From Alkaliphilus pronyensis (lineage in GTDB: Bacteria > Bacillota > Clostridia > Peptostreptococcales > Natronincolaceae): DNA of 64,000 nt. The stretch spans positions 62,001 through 126,000 of the forward strand of contig NZ_WBZC01000010.1 of the NCBI RefSeq assembly GCF_009017275.1, given 5' to 3'. The notes below the pieces were generated by a model. The model was not told the origin of the DNA and did no database searches. It saw only the letters and a program-made list of their open reading frames with translations. Position numbers and translations under genes: made by a program. Positions 50,588 to 59,470 of this stretch are shown one piece after another; within the stretch, counting starts at the first letter, position 1; the number at the start of each line of letters is the position of its first letter.

Positions 50588-50603
50588 GTTACAGGTTTGT
50601 AAC
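50588..50603. promoter_or_regulatory. Perfect dyad (possible operator) upstream of the CAP gene
   Basis: GTTACAGGTTTGTAAC has perfect 6-bp arms around GGTT. On the minus strand it lies between a TTGCTT and a TAGTAT element that may be the promoter. The regulator is unknown. The remaining gap to 50801 is A+T-rich and empty. Confidence 0.4.
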
Positions 50604-50801
50604 AAAGCAATCAATCCACAATATATGGCTTAGGATATAGATAACGGAAAGAGGGGAAAAGGTTGGATAGCAGAAGTGGATTCAGGATTTCTATTTCTAA
50701 AAATTTAGGCATATAATAGTTTAATAAGAACTTGTAGCTATAGTATTAGCCAATTATTTCTATTGATATTATTTTTAATATAAGCAATGGGGGGAAGTAA
50801 A

Positions 50802-51635
50802 GTGAAGATTTGTATTATAGGTGGTACTGGTCAACTTGGCTATGAATTAAATAAAGTGTTTAAAGATAAAGATATAATTAGTATAGGAAAAAAGAATTTA
50901 GATATTACAAATAAAGCTGAAACTGTAAAGCTTATAAAGGATATTAACCCACAATGGGTAATACATGCAGCCGCATTTACAAATGTCGATAAGTGTGAGG
51001 AAAGACAAGAAATAGCCTTTCAAGTAAATACAATAGGTACAGAAAATGTAGTAAAGGCTGTGAATAATATAAAGAGCAATTTAATATACATCAGCTCAGA
51101 TTATGTATTTGATGGTAATAAGGGTAGACCCTACGATGAAAAAGACCAACAAAATCCAGTAAACATATATGGAAAATCTAAATATTTAGGAGAACTTGAG
51201 GTTATAAACAATCTAAATAGCTACTATATAGTTAGAACCTCATGGTTATATGGCTATAAAGGAAATAATTATGTTCAAACTATTCTAAATCTAACAAATC
51301 ATAATACTATAATTAATGCTGTTGATGATCAAATAGGCTGTCCAACCTTTACTTTAGACCTAGCAAATGCAATAAAAGCATTAATTGATAGTGAAGGAGA
51401 GTTTGGCATTTATCATTTAACTAACGATGGTAGCTGTACCTGGTATGAGTTTGCAGAGGAGATATGTAAGCTAAGAAATATAAATGCTAGAATTATTCCT
51501 ATTAAAACTGATGAATTAAGACGTAAAGCTCCAAGACCTAAAAACTCGTCCCTAAAAAACAACTCTTCAATTAAGCTAAGACATTGGAAGGAGGCACTAA
51601 ACCAGTTTTTAGTAAGTATAAATAATAATAAGTAA
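50802..51635 (+). CDS. rfbD: dTDP-4-dehydrorhamnose reductase (RfbD family)
   Basis: Short-chain dehydrogenase of 277 residues. ICIIGGTGQLGYELNKVF binds NAD(P)H; HAAAFTNVDKCEE, YISSDYVFDGNKGRPYDEKD and NIYGKSKYLGE (Tyr-x-x-x-Lys) are RfbD signatures, with VRTSWLYG and a C-terminal KAPRPKNSSL. The enzyme makes dTDP-L-rhamnose in the last step. I start at GTG 50802 with GGGGGGAAG upstream; an in-frame ATG at 50787 overlaps it. The other rhamnose genes (rfbA, B, C) are not in the window, so they must be elsewhere or this is a relative with another sugar. Confidence 0.85.
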   Translation: MKICIIGGTGQLGYELNKVFKDKDIISIGKKNLDITNKAETVKLIKDINPQWVIHAAAFTNVDKCEERQEIAFQVNTIGTENVVKAVNNIKSNLIYISSDYVFDGNKGRPYDEKDQQNPVNIYGKSKYLGELEVINNLNSYYIVRTSWLYGYKGNNYVQTILNLTNHNTIINAVDDQIGCPTFTLDLANAIKALIDSEGEFGIYHLTNDGSCTWYEFAEEICKLRNINARIIPIKTDELRRKAPRPKNSSLKNNSSIKLRHWKEALNQFLVSINNNK

Positions 51636-51670
51636 TTAGTATATTGAATAGTAAGTTGATATAATAGATG

Positions 51671-51697
51671 GGTCAGTTGAATTATAGCTGGCCTTTT
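51671..51697 (+). terminator. Hairpin terminator after rfbD
   Basis: GGTCAG (51671-51676) pairs with CTGGCC (51688-51693), followed by T5. Confidence 0.75.
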
Positions 51698-51765
51698 TAT
51701 ATTACTCAAATATGATTATGTTAAGAAAGTAAAAAAGTTAAATAATAATTAAAATAATTGTAATG

Positions 51766-51825
51766 TTGACAAGATTAGTAGGGTATAATATACTTAAAAT
51801 AATCCCAATCAATCTACTAGGGATT
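51766..51825 (+). promoter_or_regulatory. Promoter and possible Rrf2 operator of the Fe-S cluster genes
   Basis: TTGACA (51766-51771) and TATACT (51789-51794) are 17 bases apart. A dyad AATCCC-N13-GGGATT (51801-51825) covers the start point, and TTAGTAGGG/CTACTAGGG direct elements lie in and after the promoter. Autorepression by the Rrf2 protein is likely. Confidence 0.6.
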
Positions 51826-51839
51826 AAAGGAGTGAAAAA

Positions 51840-52289
51840 ATGAAGCTTTCAACAAAAGGTAGATACGGTCTTAAAGCAATGTATGATTTAGCTATTAATT
51901 ATGGAGAGGGTCCTATTACATTAAAAAACATTGCAGAGCGACAGCGAATATCAGATCACTATCTTGAGCAGCTAATAGCAACATTGAGGAAGGCTGGCCT
52001 AGTAAAAAGCGTCAGAGGAGCCCATGGTGGATATATGCTGGCTTCATCACCTGATAAGATTACTGTCGGAGAAATCATTAGAACTCTAGAGGGTCCCCTT
52101 GGTCCTTCTGAATGTGTTTTAGAAGGAGATCCAAGCTTCTGTGATAATGCAGAATGTTGTGTGACTCGGGTAGTGTGGGAAAAAATTAGAATAAGCATAA
52201 GCGAAGTTATTGACTCCATATCCCTACAGGATATGGTTAATGATTACCATAAATTAAAAGACAAAGACCATTATATGTATTACATATAA
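51840..52289 (+). CDS. Rrf2-family regulator, IscR-like with three or more cysteines
   Basis: Winged-helix regulator of 149 residues. MKLSTKGRYGLKAMYDLA opens it; the recognition helix region is ISDHYLEQLIATLRKAGLVK, and VRGAHGGYML is the wing. At about 92-107 ECVLEGDPSFCDNAECCV holds cysteines in positions like those that bind 2Fe-2S in IscR. CymR-type members lack them. It precedes cysteine desulfurase and scaffold genes, so it probably senses Fe-S status and represses this operon. Confidence 0.88.
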   Translation: MKLSTKGRYGLKAMYDLAINYGEGPITLKNIAERQRISDHYLEQLIATLRKAGLVKSVRGAHGGYMLASSPDKITVGEIIRTLEGPLGPSECVLEGDPSFCDNAECCVTRVVWEKIRISISEVIDSISLQDMVNDYHKLKDKDHYMYYI

Positions 52290-52314
52290 TCTTTATAAGT
52301 GAGGAGTGAAGGAA

Positions 52315-53493
52315 ATGAAGAAAAGGGTTTATTTAGATTATTCAGCAACAACCCCACTGAAGCAGGAGGTATTAGATGCAATGTTACCTCATTTTAATGC
52401 TAGCTTTGGTAACCCTTCAAGTATATATACCTACGGTAGAGAGAGCAAAAACGCTATAGATAATGCTAGAGATATTATTGCTAAATCTATAAATGCAAAA
52501 TCTGATGAAATATTTTTTACTGGAGGGGGCTCTGAGTCCGATAACTGGGCAATAAAAGGGATTGCTTATGGAAATAAACATAAAGGTAAGCATATTATAA
52601 CCTCAAAAATTGAGCATCATGCTGTTCTTCATACCTGTGAATACCTTGAAAAAGAAGGTTTTGAGGTGACCTATTTAAAGGTTGATGAGTATGGCTTAGT
52701 CAATCTACAGGAGCTTAAAGAAGCCATTCGTTCAGATACAATACTTATTTCCATTATGTTTGCCAATAATGAAATAGGTACAATACAGCCAATTAAAGAA
52801 ATTGCAGAAATAGCCAATTCAAAGCAAGTATACTTCCATACAGATGCTGTTCAAGCCTTTGGCAATATTAAAATTGATGTAAAGGAGCTAGGTATCGATC
52901 TTATGTCAATATCAGCCCATAAAATATATGGACCAAAGGGTACTGGTGCATTATATATTAAGAAGGGTGTTAAGCTTCATCAGCTAATTCACGGTGGTGC
53001 TCAAGAAAAAAAGCGTAGAGCTGGTACAGAGAATGTACCAGGTATTGTTGGATTCGCTAAGGCTGCTGAGTTAGCCCATGAAAATTTTGACGAGCATATT
53101 AAGCATTTAACTTCATTAAGGGATAAACTTATTGCAGGCTTAAAGGAGAAAATCGAATATATTCATTTAAATGGCCATCCAACCAAAAGGCTACCAGGAA
53201 ATGTAAATTTCAGCATAGAGTTTATAGAAGGGGAATCCCTTTTGCTTAGCCTAGATATGGTAGGTATTGCCTGCTCCAGTGGCTCGGCCTGCACATCTGG
53301 CTCTTTAGATCCTTCTCATGTTCTAATGTCCATTGGTTTAACCCATGAGCTAGCCCACGGGTCACTAAGATTAACTATTGGAGACTTTACAACAGAAGAG
53401 GATATTGAATATGTAATTAATCAGCTGCCACCAATTGTGGAGAAGTTAAGACAAATGTCTCCACTTTATGAGAAGGTAAAAGGAGGAAATTAA
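52315..53493 (+). CDS. iscS: Cysteine desulfurase (NifS/IscS family)
   Basis: PLP enzyme of 392 residues that takes sulfur from cysteine for Fe-S clusters. YLDYSATTPLKQEVLDAM opens it; the HAVLHTCEYL His stacks on PLP; SAHKIYGPKGTGALY holds the PLP lysine near 202; ACSSGSACTSGSLDPSHVL contains the catalytic cysteine near 325. The short loop is of the IscS/NifS type. ATG 52315 has GGAGTGAAGG upstream; a GTG at 52306 is inside it. The gene is 25 bases after the regulator and 3 bases before iscU. Confidence 0.93.
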   Translation: MKKRVYLDYSATTPLKQEVLDAMLPHFNASFGNPSSIYTYGRESKNAIDNARDIIAKSINAKSDEIFFTGGGSESDNWAIKGIAYGNKHKGKHIITSKIEHHAVLHTCEYLEKEGFEVTYLKVDEYGLVNLQELKEAIRSDTILISIMFANNEIGTIQPIKEIAEIANSKQVYFHTDAVQAFGNIKIDVKELGIDLMSISAHKIYGPKGTGALYIKKGVKLHQLIHGGAQEKKRRAGTENVPGIVGFAKAAELAHENFDEHIKHLTSLRDKLIAGLKEKIEYIHLNGHPTKRLPGNVNFSIEFIEGESLLLSLDMVGIACSSGSACTSGSLDPSHVLMSIGLTHELAHGSLRLTIGDFTTEEDIEYVINQLPPIVEKLRQMSPLYEKVKGGN

Positions 53494-53496
53494 AAA

Positions 53497-53937
53497 ATGT
53501 ATAGCGATAAAGTTATGGAGCATTTCATGAACCCCAGAAATGTTGGTGAAATAGAAAATCCCGATGCAGTTGGGCAAGTAGGAAACCCTAAGTGTGGAGA
53601 TATAATGAAAATGTACTTAAGGATAGAAAATGACGTAATTACAGACGTCAAATTCAAAACCTTTGGGTGTGGCTCTGCAATAGCTACCTCTAGTATGGCA
53701 ACAGAAATGATAAAAGGAAAAACAGTACAAGAGGCTTTAAATCTATCTAATAAAGCAGTTGCAGAAGCTCTTGACGGCCTACCACCTGTAAAAATGCATT
53801 GTTCTGTATTGGCAGAGCAAGCGGTTAAATCTGCTATATATGATTATGCCAAAAAAAATAATAAGCAATATGAAGGTCTTGAGGGCTTTGATCCAAATGA
53901 AGAGCATGATCATCATCATCATGGGGATGAAGAATAA
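53497..53937 (+). CDS. iscU: Fe-S cluster scaffold protein (NifU N-terminal/IscU)
   Basis: Scaffold protein of 146 residues. YSDKVMEHFMNPRNVGEIEN, GNPKCGDIMKMYL, FKTFGCGSAIATSSM and MHCSVLAEQA give the three cluster-ligand cysteines. A His-rich tail (EEHDHHHHGDEE) follows, as in several clostridial NifU-like proteins, and may bind metal. It is the third gene of the Fe-S operon and is followed by a strong terminator. The mnmA gene, often next in Clostridia, is not here. Confidence 0.93.
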   Translation: MYSDKVMEHFMNPRNVGEIENPDAVGQVGNPKCGDIMKMYLRIENDVITDVKFKTFGCGSAIATSSMATEMIKGKTVQEALNLSNKAVAEALDGLPPVKMHCSVLAEQAVKSAIYDYAKKNNKQYEGLEGFDPNEEHDHHHHGDEE

Positions 53938-53954
53938 TAAATAGTAAAAGTAAA

Positions 53955-53985
53955 AAATGCAGGTATTACCTGCATTTTTTTTATT
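53955..53985 (+). terminator. Hairpin terminator of the Fe-S operon
   Basis: AAATGCAGGT (53955-53964) pairs with ACCTGCATTT around a short AT loop and is followed by a T-run. Confidence 0.88.
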
Positions 53986-54029
53986 TAATAAAGAAAAATA
54001 TAAATAAGATAAAAAAAAGAGGGATATAT

Positions 54030-54596
54030 ATGGTAATTAATAGTGAATTAATTGGATTAGCATTATTTAATAGGGGGGATAAAAAATTAAATTATTATAT
54101 TAAAGGTAGCCTTTATAGGTCAAAACCATTAAAAATCATTGGTTTTACTTTAGATAAAAAATGCAAAGGAATGAAGGATACCTACTTTATTCCATTTAAA
54201 AAAATAACGGCCTTTGCAACCAATGGAGTTAAAATATCTTCAGAGAAGGATATAGTGCAACCAGAGCAAATACCTGATGTAGAGGCTGCAATTGAAAAAA
54301 ATCTTCAAATTATAGGTATGGAGATTAAAACTACAGAGGGTGAGCTTATAGGTATAGTCAAGGATACTGTTTTTGATAATAAAAGCGGTGATGTAATAGG
54401 ATATATTGCCAGTGAAGGAGTTTTAACTGATCTTATGGAGGGCTACAGTTATTTATCTATAAGGAATTGCAACTTAGATTTAAAGTGTAACTGCTTAATA
54501 GTTAATAAGGATTTTAAAAATGTTTTAATACATCATCCATTAGGTGGCTTGAAAAAAATACTTGGTATAGATCCATTAAATCAGCAAAAACTATAA
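54030..54596 (+). CDS. PRC-barrel domain protein
   Basis: Cytoplasmic protein of 188 residues with two PRC-barrel-like beta domains. The first ends near residue 75 (DTYFIPFKKITAFATNGVKI). The second begins IIGMEIKTTEGELIGIVKDT and continues FDNKSGDVIGYIASEGVLTD. Such proteins occur near alaS in Clostridia; their role is not known. AGAGGGATA lies upstream. The small gene that follows (27 bases) may be in the same operon. Confidence 0.8.
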   Translation: MVINSELIGLALFNRGDKKLNYYIKGSLYRSKPLKIIGFTLDKKCKGMKDTYFIPFKKITAFATNGVKISSEKDIVQPEQIPDVEAAIEKNLQIIGMEIKTTEGELIGIVKDTVFDNKSGDVIGYIASEGVLTDLMEGYSYLSIRNCNLDLKCNCLIVNKDFKNVLIHHPLGGLKKILGIDPLNQQKL

Positions 54597-54623
54597 GAGA
54601 ATAGCTGTAAAGGAGATGATAAT

Positions 54624-54782
54624 GTGAATCGCTCAATGATGATGGGTTTAATCACGGGAGGACTTTTAGGAGCTACTGTAGGAATTTACGCAGTGTCTAA
54701 TATGAGTCCTAAAGATAAAAGAAGAACTATGAAAAGAACAAAAAAAATGTTGTCTAAAGCAATGATGATGAATTTTATGTAA
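54624..54782 (+). CDS. Small glycine-rich membrane protein (52 residues)
   Basis: GTG start at 54624 with AAGGAGATGAT upstream. The sequence MMMGLITGGLLGATVGIYAV is one short membrane segment with a glycine motif, followed by a basic tail (KDKRRTMKRTKKMLSKAMMM). It is like the small YtxH or DUF3918-type proteins. It is short but has a good ribosome-binding site and its own terminator, so I think it is real. Confidence 0.65.
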   Translation: MNRSMMMGLITGGLLGATVGIYAVSNMSPKDKRRTMKRTKKMLSKAMMMNFM

Positions 54783-54783
54783 A

Positions 54784-54806
54784 AGCAGCTTTTATAAGCT
54801 GTTTTT
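54784..54806 (+). terminator. Hairpin terminator after the small membrane protein
   Basis: AGCAGCTT and TAAGCTGT (G-T end pair) flank a TTA loop and are followed by TTTTC. Confidence 0.7.
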
Positions 54807-54863
54807 CTTTTAAATTGATATAAACTTATTTCCTTGAATATATTATATTAGAGGTGATAAATA

Positions 54864-56090
54864 TTGACTCCCTTAGAGGTCTTATCCAATAGCGTTAAAA
54901 GCTTTGCAGAAAAAACCTATTTTCAAAATTTTTTTAACATATTAATGCAGCTGTTTTTATTAGTGCTTTTAGGCTTTATCATATACTTCCTTGTACATAT
55001 TGGAAATAAATACGTAGATTCAAATAAAAGAGTAGATATTAAAAGAAGACAGGTTATATACTTCACTTTTTTTATAATATTCTTAATGATTTTTGTTTTT
55101 GTGTTTCAAATACGTGGTTTTTTGATTGAGATATTGTACCCCTTCATATTGGGTATTATATTGGCTTACACCCTTAATCCTTTTGTAAAGTATTTAAGCA
55201 TAAGGGGTATAAAGAGAGTATGGGGAGTTCTGATAATATATTTATCAATATCAATAATCATTTTTTTAATTTCTATAACTATGGTTCCTAGAATTGTTTC
55301 TGAGGTAAAAAATCTATTGGAGGTACTGCCTAAATATGGTAATGAAACCTATGATTACTTCAATGATATACTTATTCACTACAACAGAAATATTGCTAAT
55401 TTACCACCTGAGTTTGATGGATTAAAAGAGATATTAGATGTAAACATAAATCGTATACAAAAGGCAACATTTAATGTATTAACCTCTATAACTAACGGGC
55501 TTTTGGGTATGTTTTCAAGGATAGTAGGTCTTATATTAATTCCCATTTTGGGCTTTTATTTCCTAAAGGATGCTGAAGACTTCAAGAAAGCGTTAGTACT
55601 ATTAATACCAAGTAAGTCGAGAAAAGCTGTATTAGTAATAATGAAGGATATTGATTTTGTACTAGGAGGCTTCATAAGAGGACAATTGATTGTAGCAGCC
55701 CTAGTGGGTTTAATGACTACATTAGTTTTAATAGTTATGGGGGTAGAGTTTGCAGTTTTAGTAGGCTTAATAGCAGGCTTAGCAAATATTATTCCTTACT
55801 TTGGCCCAATAATTGGTATTGTGCCTGCTGTAATATTTGCATTATTAGATAATCCTATGAAGGCAATCTGGGTTATAGTAGCCTTTACAATTATTCAACA
55901 GATAGAAAGTGCCATATTATCACCTAAAATAGTAGGAAAAAGTGTTGGAATACACCCCATTTGGGTTTTATTAGCCCTGTTAATTGGAGGAAGGCTATAT
56001 GGTCTTGTTGGGTTATTACTAGCTGTACCAACTGCGGGGGTATTAAAAGTATTAGCTAAACACCTAATTAACTACGTAATTAAAATGTAA
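54864..56090 (+). CDS. AI-2E/PerM-family membrane transporter
   Basis: Protein of 408 residues from TTG 54864 (GAGGTGATAA upstream). It has eight or so membrane segments. The family layout is visible: an N-terminal helix pair, PFILGIILAYTLNPFVKYLS, a long cytoplasmic region (VPRIVSEVKNLLEVLPKYG), GLILIPILGFYFLKD, and RGQLIVAALVGLMTTLVLIV with AGLANIIPYFGPIIGIVP, then ILSPKIVGKSVGIHP. The group contains putative permeases and Na+(Li+)/H+ antiporters; transport of AI-2 is shown only for some. It is upstream of the alaS leader as in other Clostridia. Confidence 0.85.
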   Translation: MTPLEVLSNSVKSFAEKTYFQNFFNILMQLFLLVLLGFIIYFLVHIGNKYVDSNKRVDIKRRQVIYFTFFIIFLMIFVFVFQIRGFLIEILYPFILGIILAYTLNPFVKYLSIRGIKRVWGVLIIYLSISIIIFLISITMVPRIVSEVKNLLEVLPKYGNETYDYFNDILIHYNRNIANLPPEFDGLKEILDVNINRIQKATFNVLTSITNGLLGMFSRIVGLILIPILGFYFLKDAEDFKKALVLLIPSKSRKAVLVIMKDIDFVLGGFIRGQLIVAALVGLMTTLVLIVMGVEFAVLVGLIAGLANIIPYFGPIIGIVPAVIFALLDNPMKAIWVIVAFTIIQQIESAILSPKIVGKSVGIHPIWVLLALLIGGRLYGLVGLLLAVPTAGVLKVLAKHLINYVIKM

Positions 56091-56147
56091 TTAAAGAAAT
56101 TCTTATTAAACGATTAAGCTTTATAGAAAAAGTTGTAATTTAGAATA

Positions 56148-56176
56148 TTGACAAAATATGTGAAACCTATTATAAT
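56148..56176 (+). promoter_or_regulatory. Sigma-A promoter of alaS
   Basis: TTGACA (56148-56153) and TATAAT (56171-56176) are spaced by exactly 17 bases, identical in layout to the hisS promoter. Confidence 0.88.
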
Positions 56177-56194
56177 TGCTTGTAAATTAATAAA

Positions 56195-56412
56195 TATAAT
56201 GGAATAAGAGAAATAGTAATATGATTGATTTCTTATAGAGAGGGGGCTCTAGGCTGTGAAGCCCCTAGATAAGTCATATGAAGCTGTCTCGGAGGGGTAA
56301 CTACTATCCTCATTTCCTTATAATTGAGTTTAAAGCGACCTTTATGGTAATTAGGGTGGTACCGCGGGTGTTATCTCGTCCCTAAAATATTATGATGGTG
56401 GCTTTTTTGCAT
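56195..56412 (+). promoter_or_regulatory. T-box riboswitch leader controlling alaS
   Basis: The T-box AGGGTGGTACCGCG is at 56353-56366. The specifier region GAAGCTG at 56280-56286 holds GCT (Ala) at 56283-56285, which agrees with the gene. Stem I starts at about 56200 with AGAAATAGTAA. The terminator after CGTCCC has only a weak stem (GTCCC with GGTGGC) before T6. Uncharged tRNA-Ala should raise alaS expression. Confidence 0.9.
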
Positions 56413-56446
56413 TATATTACTATTAAAACCGAAGGAGGATTTTAAG

Positions 56447-59083
56447 ATGAAGAAGCTAGGTGTAAATGAGATTAGAAGCCTTTTTTTAGATTTTTTCAAA
56501 GAAAAGGATCATCTAATTGTTTCAAGCTATCCACTTGTACCTGAAAATGACAAAAGCCTGCTTTTAATAAACGCTGGAATGGCACCATTAAAGCCATATT
56601 TTGCAGGTCTTGAGGAACCACCAAATAAAAGAATGGCCACCTGTCAAAAGTGTATAAGAACTGGTGACATAGAGAATGTTGGTAAAACTGCAAGACATGC
56701 TACTTTTTTTGAGATGCTGGGGAATTTTTCTTTTGGAGATTACTTTAAAACAGAATCTATATTATGGGGCTGGGAATTTGCAACAGAATACTTAAAAATG
56801 CCTATTGATAAGCTTTGGGCAAGTGTATACCATGAGGATGACGAAGCCTATGATATATGGAACAAAAAGGTAGGTCTACCACCAGAAAAAATAGTACGAC
56901 TTGGTAAAGAGGATAATTTTTGGGAAATAGGCTTAGGACCCTGTGGTCCCTGCTCAGAAATTTATTATGATAGAGGGGAAAAATACGGATGTGACTCTGC
57001 TGACTGTAAACCAGGCTGTGAATGTGACCGATATATTGAGTTTTGGAATCATGTATTTACTCAATTCGACAAGGATGAAGCTGGTAATTATAACCTGCTA
57101 CCTAATCCCAATATTGATACTGGTATGGGCTTAGAAAGGGTTGCATGCATTATGCAGGATGTTGATTCAATTTATGATATTGATACAATGTCCTATATAC
57201 TAAAAAAGGTATGTGAAGAATTAGGGATAAAATATAAAGAAAATGTAAAAAATGATATATCTATATGTATAATAACAGATCATATTCGCTCTATATCATT
57301 TTTAATAAGCGATGGAGTTATACCAAGTAATGAGGGTAGGGGCTATGTATTAAGAAGATTACTAAGGAGAGCAGCAAGACATGGAAAGCTTCTAGGAAAA
57401 AATGACCTCTTCCTGTATAAATTAGTTGATGCTGTTATTGATATGTTTGGAGATGCTTATGAAGAGCTTAAGGAAAAGAAAAGCTATATTAAAAAGGTTA
57501 TTGAGGTTGAAGAAGAGCGTTTCCAAGAAACAATTAATCAAGGTTTAGAAATTCTAAATGGCTATATTTTAGATATGGAGAAATCAGATGAGATAAACCT
57601 ATCAGGAGAAAAAGCCTTTAAGCTTTATGATACCTTTGGATTCCCACTAGAGCTAACAAAGGAAATATTACAGGAAAAAGGTATGGACTTAAAAGAAGAT
57701 AGCTTTCAAGAGGAGATGGCAAAGCAGAGAAGTAGAGCTCGAAGTGCTAGAACAGATGTAGATACAAAAGGATGGAAGGAAGATGTACTTGCTTCTATTA
57801 ATAAAGACCTTCAATCTAATTTTATTGGTTACGAAGAAACAGAAACCAAAACTACAGTTATAGCAATTATTAAAGATAACAAGCTAGTTGAGGAGGCCAC
57901 ATCAGAGGAAGAAGTAATAGTTATTTTAGAAGATACACCCTTTTATGGAGAAGGTGGAGGACAGGTAGGAGATTGTGGAGAGTTAATTAATGATTCTTTT
58001 ACAGGGCTAGTAGCTACAGCAAAGAAGGCTGCTAATGATACTGTACTACACTATGTTAAAGTAACAGACGGTGCTCTGAAAAATGGTGAGGTTGTAAGGG
58101 CAAGGGTATCTAAGGAGCAAAGACATAACACTGCTAGAAATCACACAGCCACACATTTACTTCACAGGGCTTTAAAGTCTTTAATTGGAGATCACATTCA
58201 GCAGGCAGGTTCATTAGTTACACCAGATAGATTACGCTTTGACTTTACACATTTTGAGCCACTAAAAACAGAGGAGCTTAAAGCCATAGAAAAAGAAATA
58301 AATGATAGAATTATGGAGGCTCTAAAGGTTAAGGTTTTTCAAGACACATTACAGGAGGCAAAAAAGCAAGGAGCAGAAGCGCTATTTGGTGAAAAGTATG
58401 GGGACCTTGTTAGGGTAGTTAAAACTGGTGACTACAGCACTGAGCTTTGTGGTGGTACCCATGTAAATAATACAAGTGAAATTGGATTATTTGTGTTGAT
58501 CAGCGAAGGGGGAATAGCTGCAGGAGTTAGAAGGATAGAGGCAATAACAGGTAAAGAGGCATACAAATACTTTAAAGAGCAACAAAACACCTTAAATACA
58601 GTATCGGAGCTAATTAAGGCTCAACAGGGTCAAGTATTGAATAGAATAGAAGCATTAGTAAATGATTTAAGGGAAAAGGATAGAGAAATAAGCAAATTAA
58701 AGGATCAGCTGGCTAATTCCTCAATAGATGAAATACTATCAAATTCTATAGTTATTAATGATAAGACAATTTTTATTAATAATGTTGGAGATGCTAGTAT
58801 GGATGATTTAAGAAAGCTAACGGATTCTTTAAAGGAAAGGCTTGAGAGTGGTGTTATTATTTTATCTGCTGTAAAGGATGGGAAGGTAAGCTTTGTTGCA
58901 TCCGTTACAAAGGATTTGATTTCTAAAGGTATAAAAGCTGGTAATCTTGTTAAAGAGGCTGCAAAAATAACTGGTGGCGGCGGTGGTGGTCGTCCAGATA
59001 TGGCTCAAGCAGGTGGTAAAGACACTAGTAAAGTAAATGAAGCTTTGGCTACCGTAAAAAAGCTGCTGCAAGAGTTACTATAA
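56447..59083 (+). CDS. alaS: Alanyl-tRNA synthetase
   Basis: Class II synthetase of 878 residues. The N-terminal catalytic domain has EIRSLFLDFFKEKDHLIVSS, NAGMAPLKPYF and GNFSFGDYFK. The middle has the tRNA recognition part. The editing domain contains HTATHLLHRAL and CGGTHV, the zinc-binding His and Cys set. The C-terminal C-Ala/DHHA1 domain ends in GGGGGGRPDMAQAGG. AGGAGG lies upstream. It is intact, of normal length, and regulated by the T-box. Confidence 0.97.
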   Translation: MKKLGVNEIRSLFLDFFKEKDHLIVSSYPLVPENDKSLLLINAGMAPLKPYFAGLEEPPNKRMATCQKCIRTGDIENVGKTARHATFFEMLGNFSFGDYFKTESILWGWEFATEYLKMPIDKLWASVYHEDDEAYDIWNKKVGLPPEKIVRLGKEDNFWEIGLGPCGPCSEIYYDRGEKYGCDSADCKPGCECDRYIEFWNHVFTQFDKDEAGNYNLLPNPNIDTGMGLERVACIMQDVDSIYDIDTMSYILKKVCEELGIKYKENVKNDISICIITDHIRSISFLISDGVIPSNEGRGYVLRRLLRRAARHGKLLGKNDLFLYKLVDAVIDMFGDAYEELKEKKSYIKKVIEVEEERFQETINQGLEILNGYILDMEKSDEINLSGEKAFKLYDTFGFPLELTKEILQEKGMDLKEDSFQEEMAKQRSRARSARTDVDTKGWKEDVLASINKDLQSNFIGYEETETKTTVIAIIKDNKLVEEATSEEEVIVILEDTPFYGEGGGQVGDCGELINDSFTGLVATAKKAANDTVLHYVKVTDGALKNGEVVRARVSKEQRHNTARNHTATHLLHRALKSLIGDHIQQAGSLVTPDRLRFDFTHFEPLKTEELKAIEKEINDRIMEALKVKVFQDTLQEAKKQGAEALFGEKYGDLVRVVKTGDYSTELCGGTHVNNTSEIGLFVLISEGGIAAGVRRIEAITGKEAYKYFKEQQNTLNTVSELIKAQQGQVLNRIEALVNDLREKDREISKLKDQLANSSIDEILSNSIVINDKTIFINNVGDASMDDLRKLTDSLKERLESGVIILSAVKDGKVSFVASVTKDLISKGIKAGNLVKEAAKITGGGGGGRPDMAQAGGKDTSKVNEALATVKKLLQELL

Positions 59084-59092
59084 TACTAATCT

Positions 59093-59126
59093 AAGGAGTA
59101 TGCTTGCAAAAAACATACTCCTTTAA
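59093..59126 (+). terminator. Hairpin terminator after alaS
   Basis: AAGGAGTATG (59093-59102) pairs perfectly with CATACTCCTT (59114-59123). The T-tract is short, so some read-through to ireB is possible. Confidence 0.75.
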
Positions 59127-59201
59127 ATTATATTAAAATTGAGACATAAGGATATAATATGGTAAAATAATAATATCTTAAGAAGAAGGGAGAATAATAA
59201 G

Positions 59202-59456
59202 ATGACGGATAAAATGAATTTTACAATGAAGTTCAATTTGGATAAAGAAAAGGAAAAAAAAGCTAGAGAGATCATAACAGTAGTATATAAAGCACTTGAG
59301 GAAAAGGGCTATAATCCAGTAAACCAATTTATAGGTTATATTCTATCGGGAGACCCTACATATATAACAAATCATAATGATGCAAGAAGTATTATTAGAA
59401 AAATAGAAAGAGACGAGCTACTAGAGGAGCTGTTAAGATCTTATTTAGACAAATAG
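59202..59456 (+). CDS. ireB: IreB family regulatory phosphoprotein (UPF0297)
   Basis: Protein of 84 residues. [40 protein letters not shown] and [20 protein letters not shown] are the full signature of the family. In Enterococcus IreB is phosphorylated by the IreK kinase and affects cephalosporin resistance. GAAGGGAGA precedes the ATG. The order alaS-ireB-ruvX-DUF1292 is conserved in Firmicutes; here two additional genes lie between ireB and ruvX. Confidence 0.93.
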   Translation: MTDKMNFTMKFNLDKEKEKKAREIITVVYKALEEKGYNPVNQFIGYILSGDPTYITNHNDARSIIRKIERDELLEELLRSYLDK

Positions 59457-59470
59457 GAGAGAGATAGGAT

